Of a stretch of DNA of 14,893 bases, positions 1 to 8,269 are shown one piece after another. Both the position numbers and the translations under genes were made by a program. The stretch lies in the NCBI RefSeq assembly GCF_910577345.1, contig NZ_CAJTMT010000025.1, forward strand, positions 1 through 14,893. Reading direction: 5' to 3'. This DNA is from an uncultured Duncaniella sp. Lineage in GTDB: Bacteria > Bacteroidota > Bacteroidia > Bacteroidales > Muribaculaceae. The notes under the pieces were generated by a model, which had not been told where the DNA came from, searched no databases, and was given only the letters and a program-made list of their open reading frames with translations. Position 1 is the stretch's first letter. Each line of letters starts with the position of its first letter.

Positions 1-246
1 CCGGTCCCCCACCCATCGCCCCAAGAAGATAAATCTTTACTGTCCAATAAAAATTATCCGGAAACGATCTTCTTTTACGCGTATGCCGTGATTGATTCAC
101 AAATAAAATGTAATCATCACAGTGTACGCGCAATTATATATATGTCATCAAGCTCTCCAAATAAATATGCCATTGGTTTATCGCGATTTTTTATTGGCTG
201 AAAAAATTTTTCACTTTTTTTGTTACAATCCATCCGGGACTCCGTT

Positions 247-855
247 ATGATAGGTGAAGGGCTGATTGAGGCCCTGATAAGCGGAGGAGGTTTTACAACA
301 GACTCCGGATATGATTTCAAATTCATCAACTTCATCCACCGACAAGTGACAACCGACATCCTTACATCCACCTTCATCAACTTCCGGGCCAAGCTGCGCA
401 GCGTGGCTGCAGGGATTGCGGGCACCGATGAGGCCGACGATGTGATTCACGACGCTTTCTGCCGCCTGTGGTCCCGCCGCCAGATTGTCGAGGATGAGAC
501 CCAGGCCATCAAGCTCACCTACACGGCTGTGCGCAATTCGGCCATCGACTCTCTCCGCCGTTCGCAGGCCCGGCCGACGGTGAGCATCGACGAATCGCAG
601 CAGCTCCCCGAGACGGACGACGGCGAAAGCGACCGCATCCGTGAGCAGGAGCAGACCTACGAGGCCGTCATTCGCCTCAGCCGCCGCGCCCTCAATCCCC
701 GTCAGTTCGAGGTGTTCGAACTCCACGACATCCGTGGACTCGACTACGACGAGATTGCCGAATCTCTCGGGATGACTCCCGAATATGTGCGCGTCACCCT
801 CAGCCGCGCCCGTAAAACAATCCGTGAACTTTACCGTAAAAACAACGAAGCATGA
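247..855 (+). CDS. ECF-type RNA polymerase sigma factor (sigma-70 family)
   Basis: A 202-residue alternative sigma factor that would direct RNA polymerase to a small regulon. Region 2 lies at about residues 35-105, with the typical run EADDVIHDAFCRLWSRR and, later, AVRNSAIDSLRR. A polar acidic linker follows. Region 4, a helix-turn-helix, spans about 150-197 (LNPRQFEVFELHDIRGLDYDEIAESLGMT, then VRVTLSRARKTIRELY). The start chosen is the ATG at 247. The frame is open further up to a TTG at 220, but nothing favours that start, and no good Shine-Dalgarno is seen at either, as is usual in Bacteroidota. Its stop overlaps the start of the next gene (ATGA, 852-855), which indicates translational coupling to a membrane protein that looks like its anti-sigma factor. 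The family call is firm; the signal and regulon are unknown. Confidence 0.9.
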   Translation: MIGEGLIEALISGGGFTTDSGYDFKFINFIHRQVTTDILTSTFINFRAKLRSVAAGIAGTDEADDVIHDAFCRLWSRRQIVEDETQAIKLTYTAVRNSAIDSLRRSQARPTVSIDESQQLPETDDGESDRIREQEQTYEAVIRLSRRALNPRQFEVFELHDIRGLDYDEIAESLGMTPEYVRVTLSRARKTIRELYRKNNEA

Positions 856-1394
856 AACAGCATAATCCAACTCTCCCGGAATTGCTCGACCTCATCGAGA
901 GATATTTCGACTGTTCGCTTTCCGACCCTGAGGAGGAGCAGTTGCGGTCCATCATAACCCGCACCACCCTCTCCCACCCTGCCATCGACGAAGCGCGTGC
1001 CCTCATGGGCTTCCGCCTCCCCTCCTCTGCCGCATCGAAGGCTTCCGGACAGTCCAATGTCCTTCCCGCTGACAGTCTGCCTGCCCGCTCCCGCAAGCGC
1101 CTCTCCCTGCGCACCGCAATCAGCATCGCAGCTGCCATTGCCGTCATCTTCGCCATCGGACTCCATCTGAGCCTCAACGCTCCTCTCCGGGGAGCGGCTC
1201 AGACGCAGTGTATCGCCTACGCCAACGGTGAACGCATCACCGACGAGGCCGACGTGATGAGATTGCTGACAGAGGATCTGCGCGAATTCAACGACGGTGT
1301 CGAGGAGGCTGACCGCAATCTCAACGATGAGCTCAACATCATCGCTCCGGTCATCGAGGACTACGAATCACCAATTCCTATGCTTGAAATCTGA
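852..1394 (+). CDS. Single-pass membrane protein, probable anti-sigma factor
   Basis: This 180-residue protein is probably the membrane-bound inhibitor of the sigma factor just upstream. Residues 1-80 are polar and would be cytoplasmic. The segment with LPELLDLIERYFDCSLSDPEEE resembles the short helical N-terminus of Bacteroidota anti-sigma proteins. One hydrophobic segment lies at about 87-108 (AISIAAAIAVIFAIGLHLSL), preceded by the basic run RSRKRLSLR, so the C-terminus should face the periplasm. That part is about 70 residues and very acidic. No HxxxCxxC zinc motif and no FecR domain are visible. The start overlaps the sigma-factor stop by four bases, which fixes it well. The anti-sigma role is inferred from position, topology and N-terminal style; I do not recognise a named family. 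Confidence 0.75.
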   Translation: MKQHNPTLPELLDLIERYFDCSLSDPEEEQLRSIITRTTLSHPAIDEARALMGFRLPSSAASKASGQSNVLPADSLPARSRKRLSLRTAISIAAAIAVIFAIGLHLSLNAPLRGAAQTQCIAYANGERITDEADVMRLLTEDLREFNDGVEEADRNLNDELNIIAPVIEDYESPIPMLEI

Positions 1395-1451
1395 GACCAC
1401 ACCCCAGCACCCAAAGTGAAAAAACTCCACCTCACATTATACAGTTAAAAT

Positions 1452-1916
1452 ATGAAACGACTATTTATAGTAATGATGACCATGCTTGCACTCCGGCTAT
1501 GCGCCACCGCGCAGTCGGGATTGGAAATCAACAAGGTTTTCGGAGGAAAATACAGCTCCGACCCTACGGTCACCGAGACGATGATGAGCGGAAACCAGAA
1601 TTTCCTGCGCAGCCACAAACTGACCACCTTCGCCACTTTCAAGGGGAGTGCCGAAAAGTATGTACCAATAATTCAGCCTCTGGTTGTGGCCGACGGCGCC
1701 CATGCCACAGCACGAAATGTCCGCTATCGCGACGGCAAACTCCATTATGCGTTCTTCGTCCTCCCGCCAATAGAGAGCAACGGCAAAAAACTCAACCGTT
1801 ACATCTATTATCTCAACAATGCCAAAGCCAAGAAACCGTCGGTGATGCTCATTTACTTCGACGGCACCATCAAAAACCAGGACGCAGAAGAACTCATCAA
1901 ATCAATGGCGAGGTAG
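1452..1916 (+). CDS. Small exported protein, possibly DUF6108-like
   Basis: A 154-residue protein of unknown function. Residues 1-20 form a signal peptide (MKRLFIVMMTMLALRLCATA, then Q-S) with a likely signal peptidase I site after A-T-A. The cysteine at 17 is not in a good lipobox. The mature part is small and mixed, with the stretches GLEINKVFGGKYSSDPTVTET, NRYIYYLNNAKAKKPSVMLIYFDG and a C-terminal NQDAEELIKSMAR. The general pattern recalls the small exported DUF6108 proteins of Bacteroidales, but that is from memory and tentative. The gene lies 57 bp after the membrane protein on the same strand and is preceded by an A-rich leader (CAGTTAAAAT before ATG) typical of Bacteroidota starts. Its TAG stop coincides with the first unit of the heptamer array that follows. 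Confidence 0.7.
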   Translation: MKRLFIVMMTMLALRLCATAQSGLEINKVFGGKYSSDPTVTETMMSGNQNFLRSHKLTTFATFKGSAEKYVPIIQPLVVADGAHATARNVRYRDGKLHYAFFVLPPIESNGKKLNRYIYYLNNAKAKKPSVMLIYFDGTIKNQDAEELIKSMAR

Positions 1917-2128
1917 AGTTGTGAGTTTTTAGTTTTGAGTTTCGAGTTGTAAGTTTTTAGTTGTAAGTTGACAGAACATGCACTAAACCCGACTGAACAG
2001 AAACCGGACTGACTCATGGCTTAAAACTGAAAACTCACAACTCACAACTCAAAACTAAAAACTCCCAACTCAAAACTCCCCCCTCCAACCCAAAACTCAC
2101 AACTCAAAACCCACAACTAAAAACTAAA
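1915..2128. repeat. Inverted array of degenerate heptamers (AACTnnn)
   Basis: The gap between the small exported protein and the outer-membrane protein gene is almost entirely built of 7-base units. The left arm, 1915-1970, holds eight consecutive heptamers ending AGTTT or AGTTG (TGAGTTT, TTAGTTT, CGAGTTG, TAAGTTT and so on). The right arm, 2025-2128, holds fourteen units of the complementary type (AACTCAC, AACTCAA, AACTAAA, AACTCCC, two as AACCCNN), with one 6-base interruption at 2081-2086. A 19-base stretch at 1923-1941 is an exact reverse complement of 2046-2064. About 55 bases of the left arm pair with 2017-2071 with few mismatches, leaving a loop of about 46 bases. A transcript through here could fold into a long A/U-rich hairpin just ahead of the next start codon. 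Confidence 0.9.
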
Positions 2129-2141
2129 AGCCACCCCCAAC

Positions 2142-3176
2142 ATGTTCCGCAAATTTTTACTCTCAATATCACTCATCGCATCCATGACCGCAGTTGCACA
2201 GACAGCCGGTGAAACCACAGCCGTCGCAGATACACTTCTCAATGCAGCTTCGGCACAGAACCTCACAATCGTATCGACCTCACGTTCGACCTCAATCACT
2301 GTCCGCAATCTCGACAAAGGCCCGGAGACATTCTTCTACCAGACCGGCACACAGCAAACGGTCAAGGGTTCGCGCACACAGACACAAATCAATTGTCCGG
2401 ATGTCAGCTCCGTCATAGTCTATGAGACCGAAGACAATGTCAACATCAGCTTCGTCAATCCCGAAGGAGAAACAATGGCCTACACGTTCGACTTCGCCGA
2501 TCCCGACAACCGCACGCTAAAATCATATATCGGTACACGCGGAAGTGACTTCGGATTCACCATCTCGCGCAATAACACAACAAAATGGGATGTCGTTTCC
2601 GACGGTATCGGTTTCGGCTGGATAAACCCCATCAACAACAATTCCGACATCAACACCTCTATGTGGAGAAGCGTGGAATTCACATGGAACATGATTCTCG
2701 GCGTCAAGATGACCCACCGCGCCCAGGAACTTTCCTTCGGTCTCGGCATCCACTGGCAGCTCCTCGCGTCCAAAGCCGGACACTACTTCCACAAGAATTC
2801 CGACGGACGCATCACCCTCGACCCCTACGCCGAAGGTCAGACCAAGGGTACCTCCCACCTCAGCATGTTCAGCCTTCAGATTCCGGTGCTCTACGGAGTG
2901 AACTTCGGCCACAAACGCTATTGCGGTTTCAAACTCGGTCCCGTCCTCAACTTCAACACCGGTGCCCACATCGAGACCAAATATGAGCAGGATGGAAGCG
3001 AGTACACCGTCAAGACCGGCCACCTCAGCCAGCGCAAGGTGACAGTCGACGCAATGGCAATGTTCAACTACCGCTGCATCGGAGTCTATGCCCGCTACGC
3101 CCCCATGAAACGCTTCAACTCCCGCACCGACCTCGACTTCGGCACCTTCTCAACAGGGTTGATGATAGGATTTTGA
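2142..3176 (+). CDS. Outer-membrane beta-barrel protein (PorT-like style)
   Basis: A 344-residue probable outer-membrane protein. Residues 1-20 are a signal peptide (MFRKFLLSISLIASMTAVAQ), probably cleaved near A-V-A-Q. An N-terminal part of about 100 residues, rich in short beta-type stretches (TSITVRNL, SSVIVYETEDNVNISFVNP), may be periplasmic. From about residue 130 come alternating amphipathic strands with conserved-looking turns (FGFTISRN, SFGLGIHWQLLASKAGHYF, YCGFKLGPVLNFNTG, GVYARYAP). The chain ends GLMIGF with a C-terminal phenylalanine, as barrel-assembly substrates do. The start is 13 bp after the heptamer array, and the coding end is 9 bp before the nonamer array, so the gene is bracketed by two unrelated inverted arrays. 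It is the likely fourth gene of the sigma-factor unit, 225 bp from the third. Ligand or role unknown. Confidence 0.75.
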   Translation: MFRKFLLSISLIASMTAVAQTAGETTAVADTLLNAASAQNLTIVSTSRSTSITVRNLDKGPETFFYQTGTQQTVKGSRTQTQINCPDVSSVIVYETEDNVNISFVNPEGETMAYTFDFADPDNRTLKSYIGTRGSDFGFTISRNNTTKWDVVSDGIGFGWINPINNNSDINTSMWRSVEFTWNMILGVKMTHRAQELSFGLGIHWQLLASKAGHYFHKNSDGRITLDPYAEGQTKGTSHLSMFSLQIPVLYGVNFGHKRYCGFKLGPVLNFNTGAHIETKYEQDGSEYTVKTGHLSQRKVTVDAMAMFNYRCIGVYARYAPMKRFNSRTDLDFGTFSTGLMIGF

Positions 3177-3185
3177 GGGAAATAA

Positions 3186-3360
3186 GCTAAAGACTTAATA
3201 AGTCTAATAGGCCAAATAAGTCTAATAGGTCAAATAGGCCTAATAAGCCCAATAGGGCCAATAGCTCAGCATAATCAAGACTGCTCTATTGGCCCTATTG
3301 GGCTTGGCCTATTGGGCTTATTGGGCTTATTAGACTTATCAAGCCTATCAAGCCTTTAGC
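3186..3360. repeat. Inverted array of degenerate nonamers between convergent genes
   Basis: The gap between the outer-membrane protein gene and susD, which converge, is built of 9-base units. The left arm, 3186-3266, has nine units in register (CTAATAGGC, CAAATAAGT, CTAATAGGT, CCAATAGGG and similar). The right arm, 3283-3360, holds complementary units (GCCCTATTG, GGCTTATTG, GGCTTATTA, GACTTATCA, AGCCTATCA), with one 14-base irregular stretch at 3301-3314. The inner 20 bases, 3245-3264, are an exact reverse complement of 3286-3305 around a 21-base loop. The outer ends also pair (GCTAAAG at 3186-3192 with CTTTAGC at 3354-3360). It could act as a two-way transcription end or 3' mRNA stabiliser, but no clear U-tract follows on either strand. 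Confidence 0.9.
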
Positions 3361-3385
3361 CCGTTTCTACTACTATTCTATCTCA

Positions 3386-4786
3386 TTAATAATTCTGTGT
3401 CAGCGAACTGTTATAGAGAGTTGCCGTCTTGGGGAATGGTGAGATCCAGAGGGGTGAATCGGGATCTACAGTGAATCGGCCAAGCTCTCCGCAGTCATGA
3501 ACAATGGTTTTCTTATAGGCATCCTCGCTGTTCCAACGCTTGCGGTCAAGGAAATTGAAGATTGTCGTAAACATCTCAACTCTCTTGTTTTTCTGAAGAA
3601 TCTCCATCGCCTGAGCTTCAGACGCGATGTCGGTGCGGTCGAAATAGTGAGGATTCTCACCGTAGATGCGGCGGTCACGCACCTCATCGACAAAGCGGAG
3701 CCCCTCGCGATACTGTCCGGCACGAATCATACACTCAGCGATTGTGTAATACATATTCTCGGTACGCAGACCGTAAGTGCTGTAATGCACATCCCAGCTA
3801 CCACACATGTATGAACCGTCGAGTCCATAGCCTGAATGGTCAGTCCAACCGTCCTGAGTGTACTGACCGAGTACCATCAACACATCATCAGGGTCAATAT
3901 CTTTTGCAAAATCAGGAGTACAGACCGTACCGCCCCACTCTCCGATATTGGAATTGTCGTGGTAGCAGAGCAGATAATTGTTCTCCGACCTGTGAGGAAG
4001 CGTCCAAGCCATTGCATCGAGAGCCGTCAGACGATCTTCAAGAGCACTGTTGAAGCGCACAGCCGCGCGGGCATAGGTCAGCGCCTCGTCATATCGCTTC
4101 ATCTGCATAAGCACCATCGCACGCACTCCGTTGCCGAAATCAGCTCCGATGCGGAAAGGATTGTCGACTGCGCTCTGACGGAGATTGGCTATCACCTCAT
4201 CCGAACAGTCGTCAAGAATGGCATCATAGACCTCCTTGACCGTGCGCTTGGTTTTCTGCTCCTGGACATTGGTATTGTCAACGTAGGCCACGCCTCCCAT
4301 TCCGGCAGCAGTCGCCTCGTCATACTGAGCTGCATAGAGATTCACGACAAGGAAGTGGAACCATGCGCGCATGATTCGGGCCTCCGCCTTCACGCGCTTT
4401 TTGGTTTCCGGGTCGCCTGACACTTCATCGGCCTTTGAAATCACCACATTCATGTAGTTTATGTACTGGTAGCAATCCTCATAGATGCCATCGTCGGTTG
4501 CAAGTTCCACACGGTCGACAGAACTGTCGCAGGCAAGCATGGCATATTCGAGAGTGGTCCGGTCGGCAAGAAGCGACGCAGGAGTCTTCCACTTCCCAGG
4601 ATAGGTATTGCCACAGAGTGTCTCGAAATTAGCCGTCGATGAGAGCATGTAGCGCTGCTCAAGAAGAGTTTCGAGATCATTGATATTATCGAGAGTTGTC
4701 TTCCCGAGAGGCACGATGTCGAGCTTGTCGTCACAGGAGACAAACAGCAGCATCACAGCCGCCAGAAGTCCGTATATCTTTTTCAT
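3386..4786 (-). CDS. SusD/RagB-like outer-membrane lipoprotein
   Basis: The 466-residue surface lipoprotein partner of the SusC-like channel encoded 18 bp upstream. In such pairs SusD forms the lid that captures substrate outside the cell. Residues 1-17 are a lipoprotein signal with the lipobox LFVSC. The lipidated Cys18 is followed by D-D-K, an acidic motif typical of surface-exported Bacteroidota lipoproteins. The N-terminal domain has the usual pattern around KRVKAEARIMRAWFHFLVVNLYAAQYDE (about residues 130-157). The C-terminal SusD region includes NMYYTIAECMIRAGQ and AQAMEILQKNKRVEMFTTIFNFLDRKRWN (about 395-420), the standard late helix of RagB/SusD proteins. Length is ordinary. Specificity cannot be read from sequence. 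It is the last gene of the minus-strand unit. Confidence 0.95.
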   Translation of the reverse strand: MKKIYGLLAAVMLLFVSCDDKLDIVPLGKTTLDNINDLETLLEQRYMLSSTANFETLCGNTYPGKWKTPASLLADRTTLEYAMLACDSSVDRVELATDDGIYEDCYQYINYMNVVISKADEVSGDPETKKRVKAEARIMRAWFHFLVVNLYAAQYDEATAAGMGGVAYVDNTNVQEQKTKRTVKEVYDAILDDCSDEVIANLRQSAVDNPFRIGADFGNGVRAMVLMQMKRYDEALTYARAAVRFNSALEDRLTALDAMAWTLPHRSENNYLLCYHDNSNIGEWGGTVCTPDFAKDIDPDDVLMVLGQYTQDGWTDHSGYGLDGSYMCGSWDVHYSTYGLRTENMYYTIAECMIRAGQYREGLRFVDEVRDRRIYGENPHYFDRTDIASEAQAMEILQKNKRVEMFTTIFNFLDRKRWNSEDAYKKTIVHDCGELGRFTVDPDSPLWISPFPKTATLYNSSLTQNY

Positions 4787-4804
4787 ATTGTCAGAGCTTG
4801 TGGA

Positions 4805-7800
4805 TTAGAGGTTAAAGAAGAGACTGAATGTATAGCTGCGGGGAACATAGTTGATATGGTTTCCACCCGACATCGCCTCAGGGTCGAGGTTGCGGCCGTT
4901 GCGCGCCCATGTGCCGAGATTGTTGACCTGGAAACGGAGACGGATGTCATTGAGTCCGATTCTGCGGCAAAGTTTGGGATCAAAATTATAGCTGAGCATC
5001 ACATTGCGGAATTTCAGATAATCGGCATGGACAACGTTAGTGCTGCGGTAACCGGCATAGTTCATGTATTTGTAATCCTTATAGAAATAACCGTTGGCAG
5101 GATATGAGCTGTCGCCCTCCCAATATTTGAGAGCATGGCGCGACACGGCGCTCTGTCCGAACGCATTGCCATAGCCTGACGCGCCGCCTGCATTAAGCGC
5201 CCATTCGTCGTTACCTACACGCATGTAGTGGCCGCCGTAGTAATTGAACATTGCTGAAAGCGAGAATCCGTTCCATGTGATTGTCGGGGTGATGGCACCG
5301 CTGTAGACCGGTGTTGACGGACCGGAATAAATCACATCGTCAATCGTGAACTCGCTGTTGGCAATCGATGATGTATGCTCCGCGCCGTTATGGTCACGCC
5401 ATCCCATGTACCAGAGTCCGTCCACCTCTTTCAGACCGGTGTAGTCGAAAGAGAAAAGCGAGTTGATGGGATAACCCTCATGGAGTAGGGATGAATTGAG
5501 ATACTCAACTCCACTGTTCACAAAATGCGACACCGCTGTCACTTCATTATGGTTGTAGGCAAAATTGAGGCCGAGACGTATGCCGAGGCTCTTGCGTCCG
5601 TGTGACGGAAGAATCACACCATCAAGCTGGAGTTCCACACCACGGTTGACCATGTTTCCGCTGTTGATTGTCAGGCTTGTCCATCCGGTCGTGCGGTCAA
5701 GGTCAGTCACAGTCAGGAGATCGGAACCGCTCTTGTGGTAATAGTCCACCGAACCGTTCAATCTGTAGCCGAGGAAAGCGAAGTCAAGACCGACATTCCA
5801 TGTCGATGTCTTTTCCCATCGCAACTGGTCGTTGGGAGGTGTCTGCAGATTGCCTTGCTTGCCACCGGTGATATTGTTGGTGGTGATTTTAGCTGTCAGA
5901 TAGCTTGTGGAGTTGGGGTCGATATTGCCCGTCAGACCGTAGCTTGCACGGAGTTTGAGGGCATTGAGCCAGGTATAATCTCTGAGGAAGGTCTCATTGT
6001 GGGCATTCCAGCTTCCCCCGACCGACCACAGTGGGCGACCGCGGAACTTCGGGTCGGCACCGAAAAGGTCTGTCTTGTCAACGCGGTAGCTCGCCGAGAG
6101 TGAGTAACGGTTGTCATAGACATAGCTGCCTGTGAGATAGAGCGAATAATAGCGGTGGAGAGTCTTGGATGTACCGAATGAGGCCGGTGCACCGTAGACA
6201 GGCTGATCAGAGCCAAACACGTTTGTCGTCGGATTGTTAATATAGCTCCATACGGCATCGAGATTCAGGTTCGTCTGCGTCGCATAGTCGTAGCCGAGGA
6301 GGGTTGACTGTTCGGTCGACACGCGGGTCTGACGATACTCCATACCTGCCACCGCGTCAATGAAATGCTTTCCGACAAAAGTGTTGCGATAGCCTGTCTG
6401 CGCACGGAAGGTGTAGTACTGCGCCTCCTGTGTGTAGGTCTGCAGGCTGCCACCGTCGGGCACATTGTGTGTCGTCTTGACATCCGGCACCTGAATCTGC
6501 CCGTAATGCTCCGGGTCTGCCATCCAGGCATCCAAATCGAGATCCGCTCCCCACCAGTCCTTGCTTGTGTCATCAACCCACTTCATGACAGTCGAAGCCG
6601 TTGTGTAGAGGTCATAGATGCTGCGCATGGTGTAGGAATCAGCCTCGTTGATGGTCCTTGTGCGCGAGAAGATGTCCTCATATTGGAACTGCCCCGAAGC
6701 TGTCCAGCCGGGAAGGATGTTGAACAGAGCATGGACGAATGTGCGGGTGTTGGTGTAACGGCGGTTTGAGAAATTACGCCCCATCTCATCGGCAAGATTG
6801 AATGTGGCATCCTTCAACCCGTAAGCTGTCTCACCGAAAGCCTTGTTTCCGGTATATATTCCGGCCTCCATCCCTCGGCGCGAACCGTCGGCATCATACA
6901 TTGATTCGTATGGGAGGAAAGAATTGATGTAGCCATACTCTCCGAGATTGTGGGTCTTGCTGCGGGTATTCAGGACATTGACACCAAACGAGAGGTCGAG
7001 CCATTTGCACACCTTGAGGTCACCGCGATATTTGAATGAGAGGGAGTTCTGGTGTTCGTTCCGCACTCCCATATTATCTGTTGAATAGTTTAGGTTAAAG
7101 CTTGAACTGAGGGAGTTGCCCTGCATACGCATGGCGACATTGTAGAGCTGCGTGACCTGAGTGCGGTCATGGACATTCATGTATTCATCCCGGTAATCGT
7201 TGCGGCTCCAACTGTCGAGAGTCGAATTGAGGTCAGCGTCGCTCAGATTTCCCTGATGGTTTTCGAGAAGCAGACGCATCACCTTGGAAATCGAGCCACG
7301 GCGGTTGTTGTTATAGTCCGTAAGCACCGAGTTCAGCCCCGCCTGACCCGGCTCATTGAGCATGGCATTGAAATTGTAGCGTTCGAGGGCAATCATGTCG
7401 GCTGCCGAGGCCCATTCGTAATTGCTGTAGTCCTGCTTCTCGCTGATTGTCAGGTCGGCATTGAAATCAACAGTCAAACGCTGCTGCTTGGCCTGCTTCG
7501 TGGTAATGACAATCACGCCGTTAGATGCCCGCGCACCATAGATTGAGGCAGCGGCGGCATCCTTAAGCACGGTGATGTTCTCAATGTCGTAGGGATTGAC
7601 GGTCGAGATACCACCTTCAATCGGCAAGCCGTCGACAACAATCAGCGGACTTGACTTGGCCTGAAATGTTCCGACACCACGGATGGTGAAGGCATCCTCG
7701 TCGGTCGATCCCTTCTTGGGATCCATCACAAGACCGGGAACGGCACCTTCAAGACGCGAAGCAAGGTCGGTGGTCGAACGCTTGTCGAGGTCATCGGCGG

Positions 7801-8233
7801 TCAGCACCTGATAGGAACCCGTGGCGCTCTCGCGCTTGATGTTCTGATAGCCGGTGACAACAACCTCGTTCATCATATTCGGAGTCGGAGTCATGCGGAC
7901 ACGGATATATTTTCCTCCACCGTTTTCAACGGGCATACGCACGGTTTTCATTCCGACGTAGGAAATCACGAGCACCGGTTTCTCCGTATCAACGAGAAGA
8001 GTGAAGTTTCCGTCCACATCTGTTGAAGTTCCTGTCTTGGAACCCTCCAGCATTACCGTCGCTCCGGCCAACGGCTCTCCCTCCTCGTCAAGCACGGAGC
8101 CTGTGATTGTTTTCTTCTCTATTTTTTCGATTGACGACGTCACACTCCCGACTTTATTCGACTGCGCGTCGGCAAGCAAAGGTGTGAGGATGGCTAACGA
8201 GCCCGTCAACAGATACATGAAGGGTCTATTCAT
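4805..8233 (-). CDS. SusC/RagA-like TonB-dependent outer-membrane transporter
   Basis: A 1142-residue TonB-dependent channel that would import a ligand captured by the adjacent SusD protein, driven by TonB-ExbBD. Residues 1-23 are a signal peptide ending L-A-D-A-Q. Residues about 42-115 are the carboxypeptidase-regulatory-like domain typical of SusC proteins (ITGSVLDEEGEPLAGATV ... TDVDGNFTLLV ... VISYVGMKT). A TonB-box-like segment, NEVVVTGYQ, lies at 122-130. The plug follows at about 135-248, with the signature VVDGLPIEGG and IENITVLKDAAAASIYGARASNGVI. The rest is the 22-strand barrel, ending in YTFSLFFNL. The gene is 36 bp after the thioredoxin-like gene and 18 bp before susD, so the three are co-transcribed. 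No carbohydrate-active enzyme or sulfatase lies within the window to name the cargo. Confidence 0.95.
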   Translation of the reverse strand: MNRPFMYLLTGSLAILTPLLADAQSNKVGSVTSSIEKIEKKTITGSVLDEEGEPLAGATVMLEGSKTGTSTDVDGNFTLLVDTEKPVLVISYVGMKTVRMPVENGGGKYIRVRMTPTPNMMNEVVVTGYQNIKRESATGSYQVLTADDLDKRSTTDLASRLEGAVPGLVMDPKKGSTDEDAFTIRGVGTFQAKSSPLIVVDGLPIEGGISTVNPYDIENITVLKDAAAASIYGARASNGVIVITTKQAKQQRLTVDFNADLTISEKQDYSNYEWASAADMIALERYNFNAMLNEPGQAGLNSVLTDYNNNRRGSISKVMRLLLENHQGNLSDADLNSTLDSWSRNDYRDEYMNVHDRTQVTQLYNVAMRMQGNSLSSSFNLNYSTDNMGVRNEHQNSLSFKYRGDLKVCKWLDLSFGVNVLNTRSKTHNLGEYGYINSFLPYESMYDADGSRRGMEAGIYTGNKAFGETAYGLKDATFNLADEMGRNFSNRRYTNTRTFVHALFNILPGWTASGQFQYEDIFSRTRTINEADSYTMRSIYDLYTTASTVMKWVDDTSKDWWGADLDLDAWMADPEHYGQIQVPDVKTTHNVPDGGSLQTYTQEAQYYTFRAQTGYRNTFVGKHFIDAVAGMEYRQTRVSTEQSTLLGYDYATQTNLNLDAVWSYINNPTTNVFGSDQPVYGAPASFGTSKTLHRYYSLYLTGSYVYDNRYSLSASYRVDKTDLFGADPKFRGRPLWSVGGSWNAHNETFLRDYTWLNALKLRASYGLTGNIDPNSTSYLTAKITTNNITGGKQGNLQTPPNDQLRWEKTSTWNVGLDFAFLGYRLNGSVDYYHKSGSDLLTVTDLDRTTGWTSLTINSGNMVNRGVELQLDGVILPSHGRKSLGIRLGLNFAYNHNEVTAVSHFVNSGVEYLNSSLLHEGYPINSLFSFDYTGLKEVDGLWYMGWRDHNGAEHTSSIANSEFTIDDVIYSGPSTPVYSGAITPTITWNGFSLSAMFNYYGGHYMRVGNDEWALNAGGASGYGNAFGQSAVSRHALKYWEGDSSYPANGYFYKDYKYMNYAGYRSTNVVHADYLKFRNVMLSYNFDPKLCRRIGLNDIRLRFQVNNLGTWARNGRNLDPEAMSGGNHINYVPRSYTFSLFFNL

Positions 8234-8269
8234 GACAATTGGGTTGATTGGTTTGTAAATTTCGTTTAA

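Noticed and set aside
23..74. AAGAAGAT and ATCTTCTT inverted pair in the first 80 bases
   Set aside because: Eight bases separated by 36 in an A/T-rich stretch can occur by chance, and nothing around it supports a site.
220..246. TTG start upstream of the sigma factor ATG
   Set aside because: It would add nine residues with no supporting ribosome binding site or family similarity; the ATG at 247 is simpler. The choice is not certain.
223..870. Minus-strand open frame of 215 codons opposite the sigma factor gene
   Set aside because: It is a shadow of the sigma factor coding frame with no recognisable protein features.
1915..3360. CRISPR array interpretation of the intergenic repeats
   Set aside because: Units are 7 or 9 bases, degenerate and head to tail, with no spacers and no cas genes.
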